From an uncultured Mesorhizobium sp. (GTDB taxonomy: Bacteria > Pseudomonadota > Alphaproteobacteria > Rhizobiales > Rhizobiaceae): 5,328 bases of DNA. The position numbers were made by a program, and so were the translations under genes. The stretch's first letter is position 1, and each line of letters opens with the position of its first letter. The stretch covers positions 1 to 5,328 of the forward strand of contig CATMOC010000304.1 of assembly GCA_950071955.1 (NCBI GenBank), given 5' to 3'. This document shows, one piece after another, positions 1 to 5,328 of the stretch. A model generated the notes under the pieces. It had not been told where the DNA came from. It did not search any database and saw nothing but the letters and a program-made list of their open reading frames with translations.

Positions 1-160
1 GGGCTTCCTGCTCGGCATCCTGCAGTCCTTCGCCGCCATGAACGAGGTCAAGAACATCATTCCCGGAATCGACCAGGTCATCATCTATCTGGTCGCGGTC
101 GTCGTGCTGCTGACGATGCCGCGCGGCCTTCTGGGACGCAAAGGCGTGATGGAGAGCTGA
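1..160 (+). CDS. livH: Branched-chain amino acid ABC transporter permease, LivH type (3' end only)
   Basis: Only the last 52 codons are in the window, read in the frame starting at base 2 and ending at TGA 158-160; the start lies to the left. The visible peptide has an amphipathic stretch ([18 protein letters not shown]), a hydrophobic last membrane segment ([13 protein letters not shown]), and the short tail [14 protein letters not shown] membrane helix followed by 'RPxGLxGRKG' and a short polar end is the usual C-terminus of LivH-type inner-membrane permeases (BPD_transp_2 family). LivH pairs with LivM to form the substrate channel. The identity is supported strongly by position: a LivM permease starts one base after the stop and is followed by LivG and LivF ATPases. 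The substrate cannot be inferred from this fragment. Confidence 0.88.
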   Translation, partial: GFLLGILQSFAAMNEVKNIIPGIDQVIIYLVAVVVLLTMPRGLLGRKGVMES

Positions 161-161
161 C

Positions 162-1295
162 ATGGCGATGCTGAGAAACGATCTCGTCCTGCTCGCCGTC
201 TTCGCGCTGGTGGTGCTGGCGATGCCTCTGTGGCTCGGGCCGATAGGCGCGGCCTATCCGGACCTGATGCAGAAGATCGCGATCTACGGGATCTTCGCGA
301 TCGGGTTCAACATCCTCTTCGGCATGACCGGCTACCTTTCGTTCGGCCACGCAGCCTTCCTCGGCGTCGGCTCCTACGCCGCGGTCTGGTCGTTCAAGCT
401 CCTGACGATGAGCGTGATCCCCGCGGTGATCTTCGCGGTCGTGATCGCGGGTATCTTCGCCGCGGCGATCGGCTTCATCAGCCTTCGCCGCTCGGGCATC
501 TACTTCTCGATCCTCACCCTCGCCTTCGCGCAGATGTCGTACAACCTCGCCTATTCGGTGCTGACGCCCATCACCAACGGCGAGACGGGCCTTCAACTGG
601 CGCTCGACGATCCCCGGGTGCTCGACAGGGCCCTCTCGACCGGCGGACCCGGGATCCCGGCGCCGAGCCTGTTCGGCGAACAGCTCGTGGGGCTGAGCGG
701 CTTCTATTTCTGCGCGGTGCTCCTCATCCTGTGCTTCTTCCTGGCCATGCGGATCGATCGCTCGCCCTTCGGCATGATGCTGAAGGCGATCAAGTCGAAC
801 CAGACCCGGATGGCCTACACCGGCTTCAACACCAAGCCCTACACGCTCGCCGCCTTCATCATCTCGGGCATGTATGCCGGGCTCGCCGGCGGCCTGCTCG
901 CTGCGACCGATCCACTGGCCGGCGCCGAGCGCATGCAGTGGACCGCGTCCGGCGAGGTGGTGCTTATGACCATCCTGGGCGGCGTCGGCACGCTCGTCGG
1001 ACCGGTGGTCGGGGCCGGCGTCATCAAATATTTCGAGAACATCTTCTCCGCCTTCCACGAGGCCAAGCTGCACGAGGCCTTCTCCTTCATGCCGGACGGG
1101 CTCGAGAACTTCTTCGTTGCAATCACCGCGCCCTTCGTCGGCGAGGGATGGCACCTGACGCTCGGCATCGTCTTCATGCTCATCGTCATCTTCCTGCCCG
1201 GCGGCCTCATGGAAGGCGTGCGCAGGTTACGGACAGCCTTCACACGCAAGCCCGCCGCTCGCGAAGAGACCGGCAAGTTCGCCCCGGCGGAATGA
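162..1295 (+). CDS. livM: Branched-chain amino acid ABC transporter permease, LivM type
   Basis: A 377-residue inner-membrane permease, the expected partner of LivH in a HAAT-type importer. Several hydrophobic segments are visible: about 8-28, 38-56, 63-80, 84-106, 112-131, 179-197, 228-248, 266-290 and 331-346. Family motifs are intact: [19 protein letters not shown] at 54-72, and [18 protein letters not shown] at 200-217. The latter corresponds to the cytoplasmic loop that contacts the ATPases. Also present are AGLAGGLLA at 239-247, [13 protein letters not shown] at 273-285, and [13 protein letters not shown] near the C-terminus. A polar cytoplasmic tail follows. The ATG at 162 has a GGAG at 151-154 inside the end of livH. 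A second ATG at 168 is possible but less well spaced. It is one base from livH and 12 bases from livG, so one transcript is likely. The UrtC urea permease was considered as an alternative, but the downstream ATPases do not look like UrtD and UrtE. Substrate specificity remains open. Confidence 0.93.
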   Translation: MAMLRNDLVLLAVFALVVLAMPLWLGPIGAAYPDLMQKIAIYGIFAIGFNILFGMTGYLSFGHAAFLGVGSYAAVWSFKLLTMSVIPAVIFAVVIAGIFAAAIGFISLRRSGIYFSILTLAFAQMSYNLAYSVLTPITNGETGLQLALDDPRVLDRALSTGGPGIPAPSLFGEQLVGLSGFYFCAVLLILCFFLAMRIDRSPFGMMLKAIKSNQTRMAYTGFNTKPYTLAAFIISGMYAGLAGGLLAATDPLAGAERMQWTASGEVVLMTILGGVGTLVGPVVGAGVIKYFENIFSAFHEAKLHEAFSFMPDGLENFFVAITAPFVGEGWHLTLGIVFMLIVIFLPGGLMEGVRRLRTAFTRKPAAREETGKFAPAE

Positions 1296-1307
1296 GGATC
1301 GGCACAG

Positions 1308-2066
1308 ATGAGTAACGCAGTTCTCCACGTCGCCGACGTCCACAAGAGCTTCGGCGGCCTGAGGGCGCTGTCCGACATCGACCTCCAGGTGATGGAAGGC
1401 ACGACCCATGCCATCATCGGGCCGAACGGTGCCGGCAAGTCCACGCTGCTCAACGTCTGCATCGGACGCATCGCGCCCGATACCGGCGCGGTTGTCTTCG
1501 ACGGACAGGTGATCACCGGCAAGCGGCCGCACGAGATCAACCAGATGGGCGTCGTGCGGGTGTTCCAGACTCCGGAGATCTTTCCGGACCTAACGCTTCT
1601 CCAGAACGTCATGGTCCCCGCCTTCGCCAAGCGCGACGGTTCCTTTCGCCTCAATGCCCTGCAGCTGACCTCGCGCCAGAGCGCAATCCGCGAGGAGGCC
1701 GAACACTGGCTGGAGGACGTCGGGCTCTACAAGCAGCGCGAAACGCTCGCCGCCAGCCTGTCGCGCGGCGACAAGCGCCGGCTGGAACTCGCCATGGGCC
1801 TGGTCCAGCATCCCCGCCTGCTGCTCCTCGATGAGCCGACGGCGGGCATGTCGCGCCACGACACCAATGCCACGATCGATCTTCTGAAGAAGTTCAAGGA
1901 ACGCGGAATGACCAAGGTCATCATCGAACATGACATGCACGTCGTGTTCTCGCTCGCGGATCGTGTTACCGTTCTGGCACAAGGCCGCATCATCGCGGAC
2001 GGCAAGCCGGACGAGGTCAGGGGCAATCCCGTGGTCCAGGAAGCCTATCTGGGAGGAGCACATTGA
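1308..2066 (+). CDS. livG: Branched-chain amino acid ABC transporter ATP-binding protein, LivG type
   Basis: A 252-residue cytoplasmic ATPase, the usual length for LivG. It would pair with LivF to power the LivHM channel. Motifs in order are Walker A GPNGAGKST (38-46), Q-loop Gln87 in VRVFQTPEIF, signature LSRGDKRRLE (151-160), Walker B LLLLDE (171-176), and switch histidine His208 in IIEHDMHVVFSLADR. The Walker and switch residues look intact. The signature is LSRGD instead of LSGGQ, with Gly154 kept, and the D-loop region reads AGMSRHD. From memory, LivG relatives with LSRGD/LSxGD signatures are common in proteobacteria, so this is probably a subfamily trait. The ATG at 1308 is preceded by AGGA at 1295-1298, which overlaps the livM stop. 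The stop TGA shares its A with the ATG of livF, so translational coupling is likely. Confidence 0.93.
   Translation: MSNAVLHVADVHKSFGGLRALSDIDLQVMEGTTHAIIGPNGAGKSTLLNVCIGRIAPDTGAVVFDGQVITGKRPHEINQMGVVRVFQTPEIFPDLTLLQNVMVPAFAKRDGSFRLNALQLTSRQSAIREEAEHWLEDVGLYKQRETLAASLSRGDKRRLELAMGLVQHPRLLLLDEPTAGMSRHDTNATIDLLKKFKERGMTKVIIEHDMHVVFSLADRVTVLAQGRIIADGKPDEVRGNPVVQEAYLGGAH
2051..2058 (+). promoter_or_regulatory. Ribosome binding site for livF
   Basis: The purine run GGGAGGAG lies within the last codons of livG. It is spaced 7 bases from ATG 2066, the best Shine-Dalgarno match near this start. A TTG at 2063 is in frame but only 4 bases away, so the ATG that overlaps the livG stop is the better start. 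Confidence 0.7.
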
Positions 2067-2815
2067 TGAACGCCATGACGATGCCCGACGAGACGAAGGC
2101 AGCGGAAAAGGCGCCGTTCTTCAGCGTGCGCGACATCCATGCCTATTACGGCGAGAGCTACATCGTCCAGGGCGTCAGCTTCGAGATCCAGGAAGGCGAC
2201 ATCGTCGCGCTGCTCGGCCGCAAAGGCGCGGGCAAGACCTCCACGCGGCGCCCGCTGGCCCGCGCGCTCGACCCGCAGCTGAAAAGCGGCGAGATCTGGC
2301 TGAACGGCGAGGCGATCCACAAACTGCGCGACTTCCAGGCTGCCGGCAGGGGCATCCAGCTCGTCCAGGAGGACCGCCGCATCATTCCCGGCCTGACGGT
2401 CGAGGAGAACCTGAAGCTGGCGCAGATCAGCGAGCCGAAGGGCTGGTCGATCGAGAAGATCTACGACCATTTCCCGCGGCTCGCGGAGCGGCGCAAACAG
2501 GACGGGGTGACGCTCTCGGGCGGAGAACAGCAGATGCTGGCGGTTGCCCGGGCACTTGCCCGCGACCTGAAGCTCCTCCTGCTCGACGAGCCCTATGAAG
2601 GGCTGGCGCCCGTCATCGTGCAGGAGATCGAACGCATCGTGGAGCAGATCAAGGCACTCGGCATCACCACGATCATCGTGGAGCAGAACGCCGTCGCCGC
2701 GCTCGAACTCGCCAACCGCGCCCTGATCCTCGACATGGGCCAGATCGTCTTCGACGGCTCCGCGCAGGCGGTGCTCGACAACGTCGAACTCCGCAACGAG
2801 TACCTCGCGATCTGA
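2066..2815 (+). CDS. livF: Branched-chain amino acid ABC transporter ATP-binding protein, LivF type
   Basis: A 249-residue cytoplasmic ATPase, the second nucleotide-binding subunit of the importer. The start chosen is ATG 2066, which overlaps the livG stop as TGATG and has a well-spaced GGGAGGAG. An in-frame TTG at 2063 would add one residue. Motifs in order are Walker A GRKGAGKT (51-58), VQEDRRIIPGLTVEENL (100-116), signature LSGGEQQML (150-158), Walker B LLLLDEPYEGLAP (170-182), and IIVEQNAVAALELA (203-216). Gln207 sits at the switch position; Gln in place of His is usual in LivF. The C-terminus LRNEYLAI is also typical. Oddities: Lys53 replaces the usual Asn of the Walker A loop, Arg61 and Pro63 replace a usual Leu and a small residue in the following helix, and Gln101 replaces the Pro of the family VPE(D/G)R motif. 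The catalytic Lys57, Thr58, Asp174 and Glu175 remain and the frame is intact, so the gene is called functional, with some doubt. Confidence 0.92.
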   Translation: MNAMTMPDETKAAEKAPFFSVRDIHAYYGESYIVQGVSFEIQEGDIVALLGRKGAGKTSTRRPLARALDPQLKSGEIWLNGEAIHKLRDFQAAGRGIQLVQEDRRIIPGLTVEENLKLAQISEPKGWSIEKIYDHFPRLAERRKQDGVTLSGGEQQMLAVARALARDLKLLLLDEPYEGLAPVIVQEIERIVEQIKALGITTIIVEQNAVAALELANRALILDMGQIVFDGSAQAVLDNVELRNEYLAI

Positions 2816-2816
2816 A

Positions 2817-2831
2817 GCCGGATTAACCGGC
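2817..2831. terminator. Possible small hairpin between convergent genes
   Basis: GCCGG (2817-2821) and CCGGC (2827-2831) are inverted repeats around the loop ATTAA. This gives a 5-bp all-G/C stem that lies just after the livF stop and spans the stop codon of the opposite gene. No clear T-run follows on either strand (only TT at 2834-2835 on the + strand), so this is a weak candidate for a bidirectional terminator. Palindromes this short are frequent in high-GC DNA. Confidence 0.2.
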
Positions 2832-5328
2832 GGTTCCGCTGCGCCCCAGCCGTCCGAACCGCCCCGCCTCGATCCGTTCCACGATCGTCTCGAGCGGTTC
2901 GGGGCGGTGGAAGAGATAACCCTGTCCGTACTGGACCTTCATGTCCGCGAGCAGATCCAGGGTCTCGGCATCCTCGATTCTCTCGGCCACAACCTGATAT
3001 CCGAGGCCCTGGGCGATGCGGTTGATGGAGGTGACGATCTGCCGATCGTACTCGCTCGTAGTGAGGTTATGGATGAAGGAGCCGTCGATCTTCAGATTGT
3101 CGACCGGGAAGCGCCTGAGATAGTCGAACGAACTCAGGCCGGCGCCGAAGTCGTCCAGGCACACCCTACAACCGTTGGCGCGCGCCAGTGAGACGAAACG
3201 CTCGGCCGCCTCGAAATTGGTGACGGCCGCCGTTTCGGTGATTTCGAACACGATACTGTCGAATGGCGCGCCCGTCTCGGCCACGGTGCTTTCGACGAAA
3301 TTCCATAGCTTCGGATCGCTCAGCGACTGGGCCGAGAGATTGAACCCGAGATCCAGGTCCCCGGCCGCCATGACCGCGCCGAACCGTGAAAGCGCGCTCC
3401 TGATGATCCACCGGTCCAGCGACGAGGCGCGTCCGAAGCGTTCCGCGGCGCGGATGAACTCGGCCGGAGACATCATCCTGCCCTCGCGGTTCACCAGCCG
3501 GGCGAGCACCTCGACCTTTCCCAAGGTCTGCATCGGATTGTTCAGCGCCCGGATCTCCTGGCCGAAGAGCACGAGCCGGTTCTCTTCCATCGCATCGGCG
3601 ATGTCGCCCACGATGCGGGCCGCCGTCAGGCTGGCCGACAGCCGGCCCTTGTCCTCGGAAAACACCATGTAGCGGTTGCGTCCGCCGGATTTTGCGGCGT
3701 AGCAGGTGTCGTCGGCATGCGCCAGGACGTCGGCCGCGCCGAGGCCGCTCTCTCGTACCATGACGATGCCGATGCTCGCGCCCAGCTGCCGATAACCGGT
3801 ATGGTGTCCCAGATCGGCTGATCTGATCGCCGCCAGGATACATTCCGCGCATCGCTCGGCCTCGTCCACATCCTGCGAGGCGAACAGGGCCGCGAATTCG
3901 TCTCCGCCCAGCCGGGCGACCGCCGCGGACTGCGGCAGGCAGCGCCGGATCGCGCCCGCGATCGTCACGAGGGCGACGTCCCCCGCCGCGTGTCCCGCCA
4001 GATCGTTCAGGGCCTTGAAGTGATCGAGATCGATGTAGAGGAGAGCGAACGGGCTCACGGCGGCGTGCTCGACCTTTTGCGACAGCAGCGTGTCGAAAGC
4101 GGCGCGGTTGAGCAATCCCGTCAATTGGTCGTGGCGCGCGGCATAGGCGAGTTCCTGCTGCTTGCGATGCTCACTGGTGACGTCACGCAAGGTGAAGACG
4201 ATGCCGCTGTTGCGTTCCGGGCCCGGTGCGAGCGGACTTACGCTGTATCGAACCACCTTTTCGCTTCCCCGGGCGTCCGACGTGACGAGTTCACCATATG
4301 CGCGGGAACCGGAAGCGAACGCGGCGAGCCCGCCCATTGCTTCGAAGACCTGTGACCGTGGCAGGCCGACCAGTTCGCTTTCGGGGCGGTCGAGCAACAC
4401 GCAGGCTGCCGGATTGACGAAGGTGATGCGGTCGTCGACATCGGTGCTCAGAACTGCGTCGCTGATCGCCGTCAACGTGACGCGCAGCCGCTCCTTCTCG
4501 GTCAGAAGCGCCTGCGCCGACAGGACTTCGTCGGTCACGTCCCGGACGGTTCCGACGATGCTTCCTAGCGGCGCCGGCTCCGGCGAGAATTTGGCCAGCG
4601 TCTCGATATGGCGGACCGCGCCGTCGCCGCGCACGATGCGGTACCTCACCTCCATGCTCCCGTGATCGAAGAGAGCCGGATCGAGATGTTTCCGTTCCGC
4701 TTCCTCCCGGTCGTCGGGATGCAGGAAGCGGTGCCAGGTGACCTGCGGAAGCGGCCCCGTGCCGGGAGCCAGCCCGAAAATCTGACGCGTGCGTGCGTCC
4801 CAGTCGCTCTTTTGGGTGGCAATGTCGAAGTGCCAGATACCGCAGGCGCTGGCGGCCAAGGCGAGCCGGATTCGCTCGTTGACTTCCACCAGCGCCGCCT
4901 CGGCCGCCTTTTGTCTGCTGATGTCGGTCTGCACGCCGATCATGCGGACGGGTCTGCCATCCTGGTCCCGCTCCACGATGCCGCCGCGGTCCAGGACCCA
5001 GACCCAATGCCCATCCTTGTGCCTGAGCCGCAGTTCCGTCTCGACGCCGTCGCGCTCGCCGTTGATGTGCCTGTCGCCGCTGGCGACCGCCTCCTGCCTG
5101 TCGTCGGGATGGACCAGCGTCAGCCACAAGTCGGAGGTGGCCGTCAGTTCCCCCGGCTCGTAGCCGAGCATGCGGAACCACGTGTCGGAGTAGGAGCACT
5201 CGCCGGTCTGGATGTTCCAGTCCCACATGCCGAGACGTGCCTGTTCGAGTCCGGTCGGGCTTATCTCGCCCTCGATGAGCCAGAGCAGTCGCGGATGGAG
5301 TGGCAGGAGCTGCTCCAGACCTTCCCGT
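2823..5328 (-). CDS. PAS-PAS-PAS-GGDEF-EAL cyclic-di-GMP signalling protein (5' end outside window)
   Basis: A bifunctional-type cyclic-di-GMP enzyme with sensory domains. Residues are numbered here from the in-frame Met at 5228 (801 residues to the stop). The frame stays open without a stop or a usual start codon to the right edge, adding 33 more residues, so the gene is partial. Domains: PAS_3 before residue 1 to about 105 (LVHPDDR at 38-44, TDIS at 101-104), PAS_3 about 118-235 (FLHPDDREEA), and PAS about 246-355 (ITFVNPAA at 268-275). The GGDEF domain is about 362-525, with DLDHFKALND at 400-409 and an intact GGDEF at 441-445. PQSA stands where the RxxD product-inhibition site would be. 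The EAL domain is about 535-785, with the signature as EVL (Glu573). Asn630, Glu662, Asp692, Asp693, Lys713, Glu749 and Gln769 are all kept, so phosphodiesterase activity is likely and cyclase activity possible. No membrane segment is visible in this part, so it is probably cytosolic unless the missing N-terminus holds one. The ligand of the PAS domains is unknown. It is convergent with livF and so transcribed separately. Confidence 0.93.
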   Translation of the reverse strand, partial: REGLEQLLPLHPRLLWLIEGEISPTGLEQARLGMWDWNIQTGECSYSDTWFRMLGYEPGELTATSDLWLTLVHPDDRQEAVASGDRHINGERDGVETELRLRHKDGHWVWVLDRGGIVERDQDGRPVRMIGVQTDISRQKAAEAALVEVNERIRLALAASACGIWHFDIATQKSDWDARTRQIFGLAPGTGPLPQVTWHRFLHPDDREEAERKHLDPALFDHGSMEVRYRIVRGDGAVRHIETLAKFSPEPAPLGSIVGTVRDVTDEVLSAQALLTEKERLRVTLTAISDAVLSTDVDDRITFVNPAACVLLDRPESELVGLPRSQVFEAMGGLAAFASGSRAYGELVTSDARGSEKVVRYSVSPLAPGPERNSGIVFTLRDVTSEHRKQQELAYAARHDQLTGLLNRAAFDTLLSQKVEHAAVSPFALLYIDLDHFKALNDLAGHAAGDVALVTIAGAIRRCLPQSAAVARLGGDEFAALFASQDVDEAERCAECILAAIRSADLGHHTGYRQLGASIGIVMVRESGLGAADVLAHADDTCYAAKSGGRNRYMVFSEDKGRLSASLTAARIVGDIADAMEENRLVLFGQEIRALNNPMQTLGKVEVLARLVNREGRMMSPAEFIRAAERFGRASSLDRWIIRSALSRFGAVMAAGDLDLGFNLSAQSLSDPKLWNFVESTVAETGAPFDSIVFEITETAAVTNFEAAERFVSLARANGCRVCLDDFGAGLSSFDYLRRFPVDNLKIDGSFIHNLTTSEYDRQIVTSINRIAQGLGYQVVAERIEDAETLDLLADMKVQYGQGYLFHRPEPLETIVERIEAGRFGRLGRSGTAG

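Noticed and set aside
81..1154. Long open frame on the - strand opposite livM (357 codons)
   Set aside because: Its product is rich in Arg, Asp, Glu, Gly and His with no recognisable domain, as is typical of the antisense of a high-GC gene. The opposite strand encodes a clear LivM permease.
1930..2598. Open + strand frame spanning the livG-livF junction
   Set aside because: It is the alternate frame of two real ATPase genes, and its low-complexity Arg- and Ala-rich product has no family motif.
162..2815. Urea transporter urtBCDE instead of liv
   Set aside because: Gene order is compatible, but from memory UrtD and UrtE have different signature regions, and the ATPases here look more like a LivG/LivF subgroup. 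Without the binding protein this rests on general resemblance.
2066..2815. livF as a pseudogene
   Set aside because: The odd residues are substitutions only. There is no frameshift or early stop, and the catalytic Lys, Walker B Asp-Glu and signature are kept, so loss of function is not shown.
2063..2815. livF starting at TTG 2063
   Set aside because: The ATG at 2066 is directly adjacent, has the better-spaced ribosome binding site and forms the common TGATG overlap with livG.
4291..5226. Second open frame on the - strand overlapping the PAS domains
   Set aside because: It is an Arg- and Gly-rich out-of-frame shadow of the PAS-GGDEF-EAL gene, whose frame gives well-conserved domains.
1..5328. 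CRISPR array, tRNA, insertion sequence or attachment site
   Set aside because: No regularly spaced direct repeats, cloverleaf sequence, transposase or terminal inverted repeats were seen. Coding sequence covers nearly the whole window.

Overview
The window is a compact, high-GC, bacterial chromosomal segment with almost no non-coding DNA. Codons strongly prefer G or C at the third position. The protein sequences resemble those of Alphaproteobacteria, perhaps Rhizobiales. That placement is an inference from composition and general family resemblance; no rRNA or other taxonomic marker is present.

Left part (1-2815, + strand): the distal part of a branched-chain amino acid type (HAAT family) ABC importer operon in the order livH (3' end only), livM, livG, livF. 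The genes are packed head to tail: livH and livM are separated by 1 base, livM and livG by 12 bases, and livG and livF overlap by 1 base. The two permeases would form the membrane channel, and LivG and LivF the ATPase pair that drives uptake. A periplasmic binding protein (LivK type) is expected but is not in the window; it may lie upstream. The substrate cannot be read from the sequence. Branched-chain amino acids are the default, but related systems carry other amino acids, amides or aromatic acids.

Right part (2823-5328, - strand): one long gene for a multidomain cyclic-di-GMP enzyme, with three PAS sensor domains, then GGDEF, then EAL. It converges on livF with only 7 bases between the stop codons. 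Its frame stays open to the right edge, so its N-terminus is outside the window. It is not in the liv operon, and no functional link between the two is visible beyond adjacency.

I see no undescribed system. The points most worth a second look are a cluster of non-consensus residues in and after the Walker A loop of LivF, the incomplete start of the PAS-GGDEF-EAL gene, and its lack of an allosteric I-site beside an apparently intact phosphodiesterase site. No tRNA, rRNA, CRISPR array, insertion sequence or other mobile element was seen, and there is no gene-free stretch longer than 12 bases.
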